DNA of 64,000 nt, from assembly GCA_036365455.1 (NCBI GenBank), contig JAWQUS010000017.1, positions 7,564,001 to 7,628,000 of the forward strand, read 5' to 3'. This DNA is from Macrosoma leucophasiata. Taxonomy: Eukaryota; Arthropoda; Insecta; Lepidoptera; Hedylidae. The notes below the pieces were generated by a model. It saw nothing but the letters and a program-made list of their open reading frames with translations, made no database searches and was not told where the DNA came from. Below are positions 52,800 through 63,925 of the stretch, piece after piece (position 1 is the first letter of the stretch; each line of letters starts with the position of its first letter). The position numbers were made by a program, and so were the translations under genes.

Positions 52800-53269
52800 C
52801 ACTGCATGCTTGTTTGTCATTTCCATTAGGTACCTACTTAAAAGATGACATATAATATTTTTCGAATAGTTTATTTTTATATCATGAAGTGGCAAACAAG
52901 CGTAAAGAGATTTGATTTTAGAGATTGTTAACCCGCTGAAAAATGATTTGCCTTCAGCAGTAGATATTATTAAGGTCTGAAAAGTGCCTGTAATCACCCA
53001 AGGATTATTTCTAAAATGATTTAGGTACACATTCTATTATTGTCTTTCTTTCAGGTTATCCATTCGGTAACGAATTTTAGTAATATGAGTTATCTTTTGT
53101 TAATTCATTGCTTTTAAAACTCGCCCATTCGAGTATAGAATTTCGGTAAAAATCGCTATTACCGAGAGACTTGTAAAAGCGAAAGTTATTTTGGCACGTC
53201 TTCCTAATTGATTTTAAAATGAAGGTCATATAATTAAGAAATTTCCATACTAGTAATTTTTTGGGCGAT
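52800..53269. other. No recognised gene
   Basis: Non-coding. A scrap of repeat A end (TGCATGCTTGTTTGTCATTT) lies at about 52805. The rest is unassigned. Confidence 0.45.
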
Positions 53270-53880
53270 TTTGCGGTGAGTCGATTTTATTTTAGTCTCT
53301 GAGCGATTTAGTAGCGAGCTCGCAGCGTGCCCCGGCGCATTCGCTGCTATGTCACCGCTATAAAATATCGTTCATAATCGACGCAATATCACCGCGAGCG
53401 GTAGGCGAGCTCGCAGCGGTTATGCATTTGCCTACATTTCCCTGCTAGAATTAGCATTATGCTGCTTAAGGAGACGCGTAATTTTGGGCCTGCAAAATCG
53501 TTACTGATTAACCCAATACACAGTACATTTTGTAATATAGTTAACAATTAGCAATCTAACCCAACTTTAACTTGATCATATACATATAGGTACTTCAATT
53601 ACTGCCAATTCAAAAAAGCACGAATTTCACATTATTTATTTTATAGTCATTTGAAAATGACATTTGTACTGTTAACACTGGGCCCAGAATCGCGGTGTGA
53701 TTGTAGGGAGCTTTTAGCGAGTCCGCGGCGAGCGTTCCGCGAACACAACACGCCCTAGCACCCTAAATGGCGGTGATATCGCACAGAGCGCGCGCATCCA
53801 CGCCTCGAGCTCGCGGCTCAATTCGCCTGAAATCGCTCAAAGAAATCCGCAAGTGTGAATAGGCTCTCAGGCGATTTTTC
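53270..53880. mobile_element. GC-rich foldback-like pair of blocks
   Basis: Two GC-rich blocks (53270-53440 and 53690-53880), full of GCGAGCTCGCAGCG-type words, flank an AT-rich middle. GGGCGATTTTGCGGTGAGTC on the left resembles the inverse of the GCGATTT and GAAATCCGCAAGTG words on the right. A foldback or TIR element with a ~250-bp AT core is plausible. Ends are not defined. Confidence 0.35.
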
Positions 53881-54246
53881 ATGCGAATGATTGAAAAAAT
53901 TACAGAAAAAGGGTGAGTGAGGCAAATACGACAAACAATTAAGTTAATTGGCCCTTTAATTAAAGCCTAGCTTTTTACTAAGTAATGTCGTTGAATCGTC
54001 AGTCTGGATTATAATTAAGGTGAATGTAACGCACCAAATACGCTACGCCGAAAATATTAATGAAGATTTTTTTAACCGACTACAAAAATAATATTTCTCA
54101 ATTGTGCCGTATAGACAAAGTAACTGATGAATCATGCGGCATTAATACAGGGTGCAAAATAGGTATTTTTGTTTGACCGAATTTTGCCACAAAATTAATG
54201 ATATTCTCACGAGCGCTCCCTACTATGCAACAAGTAGGTTTTCATT

Positions 54247-54512
54247 GGTGGTAGAGCTCCAGTGACAGAGCTCGCGGGCGTAGGCACCGCCGCATTACCT
54301 AATATACTTGCCACTAAATGGTAGTGTTCAGCGGTATCGTGTTCCGGACAGGTGGTAATGTAGGGCCTTGCAATTTCCGGCATAGAGGCATAATACCTTA
54401 AGGCATTTGCATTTTGACCTTGGTCTTTGTGTGGGACATCCACAAAGGCTGCAGTCATCACTTAACATCAATGGGAACTGCATGCTTGTTTGCTACTTCA
54501 TTACATAAGAAA
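54247..54512 (+). repeat. Repeat A, full-length plus copy
   Basis: GGTGGTAGAGCTCCAGTGAC to TTGCTACTTCATTACATAAG. A deletion removes part of the GGCCTCAGGAGTGGTAACGC segment. Confidence 0.75.
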
Positions 54513-54519
54513 GTACCTG

Positions 54520-55345
54520 TCTATGGGTATTATTAGCTACAAAAACTTGACCTTGCTTATTTCACTGTGGTCGCCTGGCCAAAAAAGTCTCGTGACTTGA
54601 CGACAAATTAAGAATTTATTTATAGGTATTAATGTAATTTAACTTTAGAAATTAAAGTAAACTCACATAATATGTTACATACTCGTAAATGTTTTTTCAA
54701 AAAACAATACTTAATATTTTTTTTAATATATTTTTTAAAATAATATGATCCTGAACTATTATGCCTCGGATTTTTTTTAAATAATATGATCCTGAACTAT
54801 TATGCCTCTTAATATATTCCATGATTCACCAGTCACTCAGTACAGGTAGATAAATAGAGAGATGAATAGAAAATAGAGACCAACAGAGCCCTATTATGAA
54901 TGTAAACATTTGAAATTTCAATTTCGAACTTAGTGATTATTAGATTATTCTAAGAAAGCTGTTGGCTTTCTTCCAATATATCAATTCGATATCGAATGTT
55001 CATAAAATGAATTATCTTTTGAACTGAATAGCACCACAACGTCCTCTTACCGACTTAAATTTCACCACGTGCCTGTAAAACATTAATTCCTTTGGAGGGG
55101 CGTGTTAAAATTAGGCGTGTATAAGAGTCGTTACAGCTCAACACAGTACAAGCAATGAGCGAAACATGCGTGTTGGTAATTTGTCTGCCCTTTTTGATGA
55201 TTGGACATTTACGAAATGGACTTCAATAAATTGACCGACGATAACCGTTTTTTACTTGAATTATCTTAACGGTTTAATAAGTTTGTAGGAAATAAATAAC
55301 GTGTGTATACTTCCTTGTTTCATTTGATTCTTATCTTATTCCAGA
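54520..55345. other. No gene; short tandem repeat at 54735-54815
   Basis: Non-coding. AATATGATCCTGAACTATTA with TGCCTC occurs twice, ~45 bp apart, near 54740-54810. Confidence 0.5.
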
Positions 55346-55669
55346 CTAGCTGTGCCCTCGACTTCGCCCACTTGAGAATTTATGATTGTTCAGTATCTAC
55401 CCGGACGAAGTCGTGGGCGCAGCTAGTATAAAAGTAATCTAAGTTACTCCTTATTACATCAGCTATCTGCCAGTGAAAGTCTTGTCAAAATCGGTCCAGC
55501 TGTTCCCAAGATTAGCCCCGCCAAACAGACGGACACAAAAATTGTAAAAAAAAATGATTTGGTATATGTACCGTGTATACATACAGAATAATATGCATTT
55601 AGTAAAACGCAGTTACTTTTATATTACAAACAGACACTCCAATTTTATTTATTTGTACGAGTATATAGA
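55346..55669 (-). mobile_element. Short Helitron (324 bp)
   Basis: CTAG 55346-55349 after A, TC 55669-55668 after A on minus. Same internal-deletion type as 51609-51920. Confidence 0.7.
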
Positions 55670-55814
55670 TGTATATAAAGATAGTTGAAAACCGTCAAGT
55701 CAATTTTTGACGATTTAATTAAATAACCTGAATAAATGACAATACTTATACAGCGAATACTTACAAAAAGCAGAGATCTAAATGCAGATGTGTTTCACTC
55801 CTGACACCTTCGCG

Positions 55815-56110
55815 TAATACACGCTGAGCCCGCTGGGCCGCCGACCTATGTCGGCAACTTTTTGTCGGCGGGTTAGTTGGCGGCTTTACTCATTGCAAAT
55901 CGAAAAATCAGCCTCCTTTTGGCGGCATATCGGCTTGAAATGAGGAGCTTACTTTTCTTTACCGCCCGAGTTTCGCTGGGCAACTGAGCGAACATCCGCA
56001 AGCCGCCAATATGTCGACGGGTAACACGTGCGGGCGCAGGTTGCCGACATGATTCTTTTCATATAGGCCACCGCGTTGAGTCGGCGGGCTGTGTGTGTAT
56101 TGCGCTTACT
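55815..56110. mobile_element. GC-rich foldback element
   Basis: CCGCTGGGCCGCCGACCTAT with GTCGGCAACTT on the left; AGGTTGCCGACATG, ATATAGGCCACCGCG and GTCGGCGGGCTG on the right. The halves are inverted and imperfect. Confidence 0.45.
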
Positions 56111-56740
56111 ATGGACATGTAAGTGCTGTATACTATGTAGCGCTCCGTAATAGGCCTAAGGCATCAAACTGGATATCAGCGATCCGCTGGGCCACTGGGT
56201 CGCCGCGCCGATGCCATCCAGAGGCCTGATTCTAGGAAAACAAAATACAAAGTCGCTGAAGCGAATTTGATTCGGTGCGCTGTCTTGCTCTAGCATAGGC
56301 TCCGCGCTTTGAGGCCTTAGGGCTGGCAACGCATCTGCACTCTGATCTTAGGGCTACATTCACTTATAGCAAATGTTGGCATTGTATGTATAGTCCTTAG
56401 GACTGTGTATCCTTAGTTCAATGTACAGTAGAGACAAAAATTGAAATGAGATTTCTGTCGATTGGTAAGGTCCCCGATAAAACACCAGAGTTAAATGACC
56501 AAGACCTTTTTATGTCATTGTAGGGCATGTAGTTTACATAGATGTTAAGTAAAAACTGTAACCTATAGACCTCTATATAAAACCCAGAGGTTAAAATGCA
56601 AATATGTTAAAATCCCTGAGGCCTAAGTTTAACAGTTTTACCTCCTTGACAGTTATTATGGTCGATGAGTTAAGTTAACAACAATAACCGTAAGACCAAC
56701 GTGTAATCTATAGGTATAGGTACATATAATAAGGCGGTAA
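56111..56740. other. Unassigned; decayed repeat A at ~56530-56660
   Basis: GGCATGTAGTTTACATAGAT, CCTATAGACCTCTATATAAA and TCCCTGAGGCCTAAG resemble an old minus-strand repeat A. The remainder is non-coding with no feature. Confidence 0.4.
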
Positions 56741-57178
56741 AAATCAAGTGTCTGTACATTAAATATTTTTCCAAAAAACTGATAGGGAGGGATTGAAGAA
56801 GAGTAACAGAAACCAAAATACAACTATTGGAATTTTTGTCTGTCTGTCTGGTACGTTATAACTTCGAAACTACTCAACGGATTTGATCGCGATTTTGTTT
56901 CATCAAAATCGTTTAAGGGTAAAAGAAATAATGGTCAATTGTATATTTACTTCAAACACTGCTTCAACTTTTAAACAGAGTTGAATGCGGTTTACATAGG
57001 CGTTAGTGGCGTTTGTGGCGATGCTGGTGGTGGTGGCGTTTGTGGCGTTGGTAGCGTTGGTCGCTTTGGTGACATTGGTGACTTTGGTGGCGTTAGTCTA
57101 ATGTCGTGTACAGAGGAGATCCAAAAAATGCTGCTTAAAGTCACTATTCCACGTGAACGAAGTCGCGGCCTCAGCTAG
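56741..57178 (+). mobile_element. Helitron-like element with internal minisatellite
   Basis: Ends CGAAGTCGCGGCCTCAGCTAG then T. The 5' part (TGTCTGTCTGTCTGGTACGT, ACTTCGAAACTACTCAACGG) is shared, inverted, with 63400-63560. The 5' TC was not fixed. Confidence 0.5.
56999..57100 (+). repeat. GGTGGC/GTTGGT minisatellite
   Basis: Imperfect 6-9 bp repeats of GGCGTT, GGTGGC and GGTGAC types over ~90 bp. An open frame through it would be Gly/Val-rich, but there is no gene context. Confidence 0.7.
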
Positions 57179-57179
57179 T

Positions 57180-57540
57180 TGCAAATATTTAAACATTATA
57201 GTGTAGTAGATTATCAAAATATTCTCTTGAGAGACACAAGTAGGTAAATTCTATTTAGTATTTATCACGTCCATTTTGTATTATACTAGAGGTCAAAGGT
57301 TAAAAGGGCCAAATGTCCTTTAAGGAATTTAATGCTTTGTGTACATTGTACTGTAAATATCATGGAAGTCAAATATTTCAGCGAAGGGTCTACGATGTGC
57401 TCATTATATTAATTTAACCTTACTATCACTCACGCCATTATGTTTGTATGCTGAACGACTTTGTTTATTTCTTTCTTTAATAACACAGAGGTCACAAAGC
57501 CCCCGATGGATTAAAATGTAGGTATAGCGATATTTAGGTT
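57180..57540. other. No recognised feature
   Basis: Non-coding, nothing supported. Confidence 0.5.
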
Positions 57541-57552
57541 TTTTTAAGTTAT

Positions 57553-57803
57553 GGAAGTGGCAAACAAGCATGCAGTTCACATTGATGTTAAGTGATGACT
57601 ACAGCATATAGACAACCACACAAAACCAAGGTCAAAATGCAGATGCGCTACCACTCCTGAGGCTTAAGGTGTTATGACTCTGTGCCAAAAATTACAAGGC
57701 TGTACATTACCACCTGACCGGAACACGATAGTAAGTATATTAGGTAATGCGGTGGTGTCCACGCCCGCGAGCTCTGTCACTGGAGCTCTACCACCAATGA
57801 AAG
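57553..57803 (-). repeat. Repeat A, minus copy
   Basis: GGAAGTGGCAAACAAGCATG to GAGCTCTACCACCAATG. ~28 bp around the GCTGAACACTACC segment are missing. Confidence 0.75.
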
Positions 57804-57866
57804 ATTTTTGTCCCTATATTTTTTGAGATTTTGGTAAGTATATGAGTTCACATACAAAATAATCTA

Positions 57867-57984
57867 TCTATACTTATAATAAATCTGTAGAAGTGTAAAT
57901 TCTGTACATTAAAAATATTGAAAAAAAAATACCAGGGGATGTTATTAGATCGATACCGAACACAAATATGTGATTAGAAAATTT

Positions 57985-58021
<37 letters not shown>

Positions 58022-59458
58022 GTGTTCAAGCATCACATAAAAACTACCGGTCCGATTACAATGAAACTTGGTATGATTATACTTTAACTTTTGGCGCACA
58101 ACACTGGGTACATTTTATCCCGGAAAAATGTCTGTTTGTCTGTGTGTTTGTGTGTTTGTGCACGCTAATATCAGAAACGGCTTATTCGATTTGCGGTTTT
58201 CACTAATATATTGTGGTAAGTTTCACTTAACATTTAGTGTTTGTTTCATGTGAATCAGTTCAGAAATAAAAAAGTAATATCAATTTAAAGAATCGTATCG
58301 AATATTTTTAAGCTATTCTGTATCTTAATTCTATCTTTTAGGGAGTTTCGTACCTAATAGGTAAAAACGGACCCTACGGATACCTAATCCTCCGCTGTCT
58401 GTCTGTCTGTCCGTCCGTCCGTCCGTCCGTCTGTCTGTCACCAGGCTGTATCTCATAAATAGTGATAGCTAGAAAGCTAACATTAACACAAATTATGTAT
58501 TTCTGTTACCGCTATAATGTAGACGCTTTAAATTTTCACAGATTTTTTAGGTCTTATGTTGTATTGTAGCTTCCATAATAAATCTATATACCGACAAATA
58601 AATAAAATTGGAGCGTCTTTTTGTAATATTAAAATAACCGCTTTTTACTAAACGCATATGTATGCATACACGGTACATATACCAAAACAACATTTTTTAC
58701 AATTTTTGTCTGTCTTTTTGTCTGTCTGTCTGTTTGGCGGGGCTAATCTTGGGAACGGCTTGACCGATTTTGACGGGGCTTTCACTGGCAGATAGCTGAT
58801 GTGATAAGGAGTAACTTAGGCTACTTTTATCTCCATACGTCCATACGCATACATACCTACATACGAATAAGTAGAATTGGAGGGTATCCGACTTTGGCGG
58901 GACTTCCACGGGTAGGTAGCTGATGTAACAAGGAGTAACTTAGGCTACTTTTATCTCCATACATCCATACATACATACATACCTACATACAAATAAGTAG
59001 AATTGGAGTGTATCCGACTTTGACGGGACTTCCATGGGTAGGTAGCTGATGTAACAAAGAGTTACATAGGCTACTTTTATCTCCATACATACATACATTC
59101 CTACATACAAATAAACAGAATTTGAGTGTCTCCGATTTTGACGGGCCTTTCACTGGCATCTGCCAGTGAAAGGCCCGTCAAAATCGGAGACACACAAATT
59201 CTCAACAAGGATCGCTGATGTGATAAGGAGTAACTTGAGCTACTTTTATCTCCATACAACCATACATACATACATAACTAAATACAAATAAACAGAATTT
59301 GAGTGTCTCCGATTTAGACGGGACTTTCACTGGCAGATAGCTGATGTAATAAGGAGTAACTTACGCTACTTTTATACTAGCTGCGCCCACGACATCGTCC
59401 GGGTAGATACTGAACAATCATATTTTTCTCACGTAGACGAAGTCGTGGGCACAGCTAG
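57867..59458 (+). mobile_element. Long non-autonomous Helitron (1592 bp)
   Basis: TC start at 57867 after A (TCTATACTTATAATAAATC), CTAG end at 59455-59458 before T. Order: CTGT run, GTTTGTGTGTTTGTG segment, CTGT/CCGT run near 58395-58440, CTGT run near 58705, a ~122-bp tandem array (58766-59380) and a terminal paired-arm hairpin unit. No protein-coding content. Inverted sister copy at 39776-41222. Confidence 0.8.
58766..59380 (+). repeat. ~122-bp tandem array inside the Helitron, with one 40-bp palindrome
   Basis: About five monomers carrying TAGCTGATGT, AAGGAGTAACTTAGGCTACT, TTTATCTCCATAC and a CATACATACATAC run. At 59119-59200 one monomer junction is an inversion: arms 59119-59158 and 59161-59200 are reverse complements with one mismatch and a 2-base loop. 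Confidence 0.8.
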
Positions 59459-60109
59459 TTGACCAATAAACGGCAGCCCGAACTAATATTGCCATCAAGT
59501 GGCTAACAAGCATGCAGTTCACATTGATGGTAGGTAATTGTATACTGTAGCTTATAAAATAGATAAAATAAAATACGCTTACACTCGCAGCCCCACATTA
59601 GGTATAAGGGCTCCAACACATAACTACGAATTCGCATCGTATCGCAAATATCTGCGAGCTCGCACGAATGCATCGCCTGCGATGTGGCGTCGCATCGCAT
59701 CGCATCGCAATCTTGTGTAACCGTCCTTAACCTGTGCCGTGGGCACGGAATAGATAAATAAGGGTGGAATGGTAATGTAGGCGCGGAAAGCGCGCCGCAA
59801 CTATGCAATAATAATCTTTGTTCGTCCGAGCCATTCATGGCCGTAGTTGCATATAGACTGCTTAAAACGACACATCTCGGGGAAAAAAATGCCGTGTTGT
59901 GCAATTTTAACATACAATATGAAATGTCAGACCTCAAGTTTAAAGCGAGGAGCTTTCCATCGCTAAGTCACGAATAAGATTTTTTATTATAATATTTGTA
60001 AAAAACATAAAAATATACAAAGGAATATGAATATTTGAACTTAAACTGCCTTATTTAAACGTTACTGCTAGCGAATACATTTCTTTACGTTTAATTGTAT
60101 TTATTCATG
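59459..60109. other. No gene; scraps of repeat A and SINE T2
   Basis: 59493-59530 has a repeat A end (TGGCTAACAAGCATGCAGTT). 59569-59620 and 59728-59745 resemble degraded SINE T2 (CTTACACTCGCAGCCCCACA; ACCTGTGCCGTGGGCACGG). A run of GCATC words (for example GCATCGCATCGCATCGCA at 59692-59709) resembles one near 9680-9705. Confidence 0.4.
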
Positions 60110-60290
60110 AAATATGTTTTTTTTTTCTTTTTTAATGACTTTTAACTTACCGTATCCTACACATTTTCAATGCACTACCAATCTACGTTTTCTGCACAAC
60201 CCTAAGGTTGACTGGTAGAGAATGCTATCTAGCATCAAGTCCGTTGTGCGTTAATTATGCAGAAAGTTTAAATAAATAAATACATCGCTC
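60110..60290 (+). repeat. LINE 3' end with AAATA-type tail
   Basis: AAGGTTGACTGGTAGAGAAT, AGCATCAAGTCCGTTGTGCG and TTTAAATAAATAAATACATC: same 3' end as 43440-43615. Confidence 0.6.
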
Positions 60291-60960
60291 AATTAACGCA
60301 AAGGAATAGTTGCCCTGAGGATTTATGTGTGGATGATTGTCGAGATAGTGTTGCATTTGTGTGAAAATTGCACGGTGGGAGAAAAGCGACGACACTGGTT
60401 CTCTAATACTCAATCAAAGCAAAGGCCTTTCCATCCTTATTTATCTATTCCGTTGTCGTGGGTGCCGTTGTACACATACAACATAAGCATAGCATTGTCT
60501 TGTTATTTAGATTTCGATAGATAGACTACTGTTACATTAACATTTCAACCCTGAGGCTATATTGAATATTTGATCGTTGCCAATCGCAAAGACTATTTAA
60601 TATCAGCTTCGGTGTTTGTGTTCCAATCAATGTCAATAAACTTGCCCACTATTATCCGGGACTTACACATAACTTGCGAAATATGAATCAGCGATGTGTG
60701 AGTGTAAATATTATGGAAGGAAACATCAATAATCATCCTCAATAAATAACCCCCCTATCGCACTGAACATAATTTCAACTCGTTATTCGGGACTATTTCA
60801 AATTCAGGATGTTCGAACTGCTCGAATTTCATTCAGGAAATTCCTGAATCAAAAAGAATACACTTTCATCGAAGTCTACATTGAATTCGGCACATCAGGA
60901 CTTCAAAAACTCTTAGGGCTATAATATTCTTATTTTACCAGGACCATGGCGGCGCAACCA
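60291..60960. other. No recognised gene
   Basis: Non-coding. CGTTGTCGTGGGTGCCGTTG near 60452 is a SINE T2-like scrap. Confidence 0.45.
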
Positions 60961-60993
60961 GTCCACACTAGGTATTTATTTATTTATTCTTTA

Positions 60994-62400
60994 CTAGCAG
61001 CTGCCCGCAACGTCGTCTGCGTGAAGGCTCTACAGCACCAAACATACCTAAGATGCCAGTGTCGCTTTAGCATTATAAGCTAACAACTTTTAAAAAGTAT
61101 TAAATTAAAAGTATAAGTTTTTTTGCAAGCGAAGCAAGTGAAAGGAGTCATATGGGAATCCTGCTGAGTTCAGTCATAAGATGTGACTGAGGAAATAGAC
61201 AAAATAATGCAGGAATATATTCCCGGACACAAAAGAGTAAAAATACGTACAAAGGTATCAAACCTTACAAAACTTTCCTATAAACTACGTTGGTAATTAT
61301 TCTGCCAGGAGCCAAAATGTAAGGAGAGACAGGACTGGTAACGCGGTAGCAAGCGACGTACAGTTACCCGTGTGAGAAGCAACTTGTCCTGAGGTTAACA
61401 CCCGCTGACCTCAGTGTCTGCCCCTGCGACTTATTGATGGTCATCGCGAAGCAAACATTCAACTGTACGCGCTTGAACTGAAATGTGTACTTATGCGGTA
61501 TGAGGGAATGCGGTATGAGCGTGGTATAAATACTGCCTCGCCAATGCCGGGTCCCGTTATACAACTTCGGAGGAAATAAGTTCCGAAGAAGCATAATCGG
61601 GACACCTACCTTCAGCTTGTTGGTATGCGATGGAAGTCCGCTTACTGACAGGAAGTTCAGAAATGCCATGGGATAATGTGTGGCGTCATCTTGGCCGACG
61701 ACAGTAATTATGGAGGTGTAGACCACTTCATTTCCTATCAATTGCTGCAGCCTGATCATTTTTGGGCGTCATAATGGCCCGCTCACACACCCAAAACATC
61801 GTATTCTGCTGGTGCGGTATACGACTGATGTCCCCGTAGACACCGACAATGAGTTCTTCTAAGCTGGATACATCTCTGCCGAGAGACTCTGGAAGCACCA
61901 CCTGTCCACCTCTCTCTTCTAGTAGAGTGCTTTCGCAAAGACTTAGATGGATATCGGAAAATTCTTGAGCACTTGCATTGTCGCCGAGCCGAGCTCTCAA
62001 ATATAATGGTCAAGCGCAGCTTACGAACTCGTTAAGATCATTTCAACAAAGCATCATCCCATACAATCAGAGAGCAATCCTTGACCACGTGTCCCTTATC
62101 ACTGTTACATGACACACCAAAAACAGTAATTTCGGCGCTCTCTAAATATAAATAAGAGAATTTTAAACATGGCATGTACTGTCTTGCTATCCGGAAGCAG
62201 TGTGGCAGTAATTCCCCACGACGCTACAGTAATAGCAATTTTGCCTTGCCTCCTGATCTCTGCAAGTATGCCAGTGATAACAAATGTTTTTCCTGTTCCA
62301 CCAGGAGCATCCAAAAACCAGGAGAAAAACATTTTACCCTGGTTGTGCCCAACGCTTTTAAGGACGGTATCATAATATTTTTTACGGTATAATATAATTT
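60994..62400 (-). pseudogene. Decayed Helitron helicase (Pif1-like) and 3' terminus
   Basis: Minus strand, N- to C-terminal: Walker A FLDAPGGTGKTFVITGILAE and SWGITATLLPDSKTVHAMFK (about 62330-62170), LIVWDDALL (Walker B region, ~62070), MRARLGDNASAQEFSDIHLS (62000), VYGDISRIPHQQ...ERAIMTPKND, then LKVGVPIMLLRNLFPPKLYN and FAMTINKSQGQTLRSAGVNL, and after a stop LYVACYRV (motif VI). The pieces lie in different frames separated by stops and missing segments, so it is dead. Rep/HUH and zinc-finger parts are not visible. Downstream, GTTGCGGGCAGCTGCTAG at 60994 followed by T is the Helitron 3' end. This protein class unwinds DNA during rolling-circle-like Helitron transposition. The motifs are Helitron-type rather than the host Pif1 gene. 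Confidence 0.82.
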
Positions 62401-62434
62401 ATTTTTGCTCTGAAGAGAACAAAGCGTCATGGTC

Positions 62435-62470
62435 ATTTCGCCCGGATCGCGAAGTCGCGGGCACAGCTAG
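62435..62470 (+). mobile_element. Helitron 3' terminus (fragment)
   Basis: GATCGCGAAGTCGCGGGCAC then AGCTAG and T, in the orientation opposite to the helicase remnant beside it. Confidence 0.5.
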
Positions 62471-62576
62471 TCTAATAATATAATATCATATACATACAAT
62501 CTAATGTTTTTACTTACATACAATATTATACTTTGAGATAGGTATCAATCAGTGTCATGCCAAAATCTGTAGTTAA

Positions 62577-62840
62577 ACGTAACTTCACGCCTGTAATTCA
62601 ATAGGGCAGGCAGAGGTAAATGCATGCATTCAATCATACATGCAAACACCCACTATTCGCCTGTTGCCATCTTCGGGCACATTAACAAACTTCGAGGTAC
62701 TGGGAAACTTCCAGAAAATGGAAATATCCCAATAGAACCAGAGGATTTAAAACCGTTATCTCTGATAGTCCCCGACCCGGGAATCGAACCCAGGACCCCA
62801 ACGCAGTAGTGGCCTGCTACCACTAGGCTACTGAGGCAGT
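62577..62840 (-). mobile_element. SINE T1, nearly full length
   Basis: AACTTCACGCCTGTAATTCA (3' end) to CACTAGGCTACTGAGGCAGT (head). GGGAATCGAACCCAGGACCC is the antisense B-box region. One internal deletion near 62660. Confidence 0.75.
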
Positions 62841-62849
62841 TAAAAACAA

Positions 62850-63110
62850 AGTTGAAATCCAAAAAACTTAACTCTTTCGAATAAACATGGGATTCAAGAG
62901 TCCAACTTCCATTGACTATAATAATATCCGAGGATTTAATTGGATTTCCTATAAACTGACTAACAACTTCCAACGGGATGCCTGAAATAACAGCCGGGCA
63001 CATATTTAATTTTATTATGCTGTATTAGTTTAAAGGTAAGGCGAAGATACGTGATTACTCAACCGCCCATTAGTGGAGGAGAGTCCTTCCGCTGGTGCAG
63101 TCAGACTACC
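62850..63110. other. No recognised feature
   Basis: Non-coding, nothing supported. Confidence 0.45.
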
Positions 63111-63111
63111 G

Positions 63112-63360
63112 AACCATGGCACACCGCGGACACTCCGCCAACATTCCATACAAACGCTTAACATGGTCTCTATTACACAGCAAAAATCAGTGACGTGTAT
63201 TTACAAGTGCACAGATGCACAGGTGTGCGTAGCACGTAGAGAATATCAAACGTAAACGTCGCCTATAAGAGGGGGGAGGTTGGGTGAGGCAGGGAAATCG
63301 GGCAAGACGGCGAATTGTCCATTCTATGCGTAGTATTATAACCTATTCTCTGCTCCAGGA
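63112..63360 (-). repeat. Element F, minus copy
   Basis: ATGGCACACCGCGGACACTC to GTCCATTCTATGCGTAGTAT. Closest in layout to 5930-6170. Confidence 0.65.
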
Positions 63361-63399
63361 GTGGCAACAATCGTATTTTGACGTCCAATTTTTGTGTAT

Positions 63400-63630
63400 C
63401 TGAATTTGACCATTACTTCTTTTTCCCTTAATCGATTTTGACGAAACAAGTTTCGACAACGCTCCTAATTATACGTAATACACCTGTAAAAACGCGTTCA
63501 AATCCGTTGAGTAGTTTCAAAGTTATAACGCACCAGACAGACACAAACCAAAATTAAAAAAAAATGTTTTTTTTTATTTCCTATACTCTTTTTTAATCTT
63601 TGGAAAAATATTAAATGTAACAGACACTCG
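63400..63630 (-). repeat. Helitron-like 5' part (inverted relative of 56741)
   Basis: TTGAGTAGTTTCAAAGTTAT, AACGCACCAGACAGACAC and AATATTAAATGTAACAGACA correspond in reverse complement to the 5' region at 56741-56900. Confidence 0.45.
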
Positions 63631-63737
63631 ATTTTTAGTGTTACTTTTCGATAAATGTTGCAATTTTCACATAGTAAACAGACCAAATCCTAAAGTATCC
63701 CAAGTTTAGCAAATGGAAGTAAAACAAGAAAACTGAA

Positions 63738-63925
63738 CCATAACTGCCTCACTAGCCTAGTGGTAACAGGCCACTACTACTACGCTGGGTACTGGTTTCG
63801 ATTCTCGGGTCAGGAGCTATCAGAGACAACTGTGTAAAAAATCTCAGATTTTGCTGAGATTTTTTATTTTTGTCTGAAAGTTACCCAGTACTTCGGAGTT
63901 TGGTAATATACCCAAAGATAATGTT
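63738..63925 (+). mobile_element. SINE T1, 3'-truncated plus copy
   Basis: TGCCTCACTAGCCTAGTGGT (A-box), CTGGTTTCGATTCTCGGGTC (B-box region), body to TTGGTAATATACCCAAAGAT. An AAAATCTCAGA...TCTGAGATTTT hairpin-like insertion sits near 63840-63865. Confidence 0.65.

Noticed and set aside
57985..58022. CRISPR-like repeat array (CTGT and CCGT runs)
   Set aside because: Simple microsatellites within Helitrons in an animal genome; no spacers.
59503..59937. 144-codon minus-strand ORF
   Set aside because: Composed of repeat scraps and GCATC-word simple sequence; no domain.
61364..62332. Host Pif1 helicase gene
   Set aside because: Frames are broken, motifs are the Helitron type (LDAPGGTGKTF; MTINKSQGQ) and a Helitron 3' end lies downstream.
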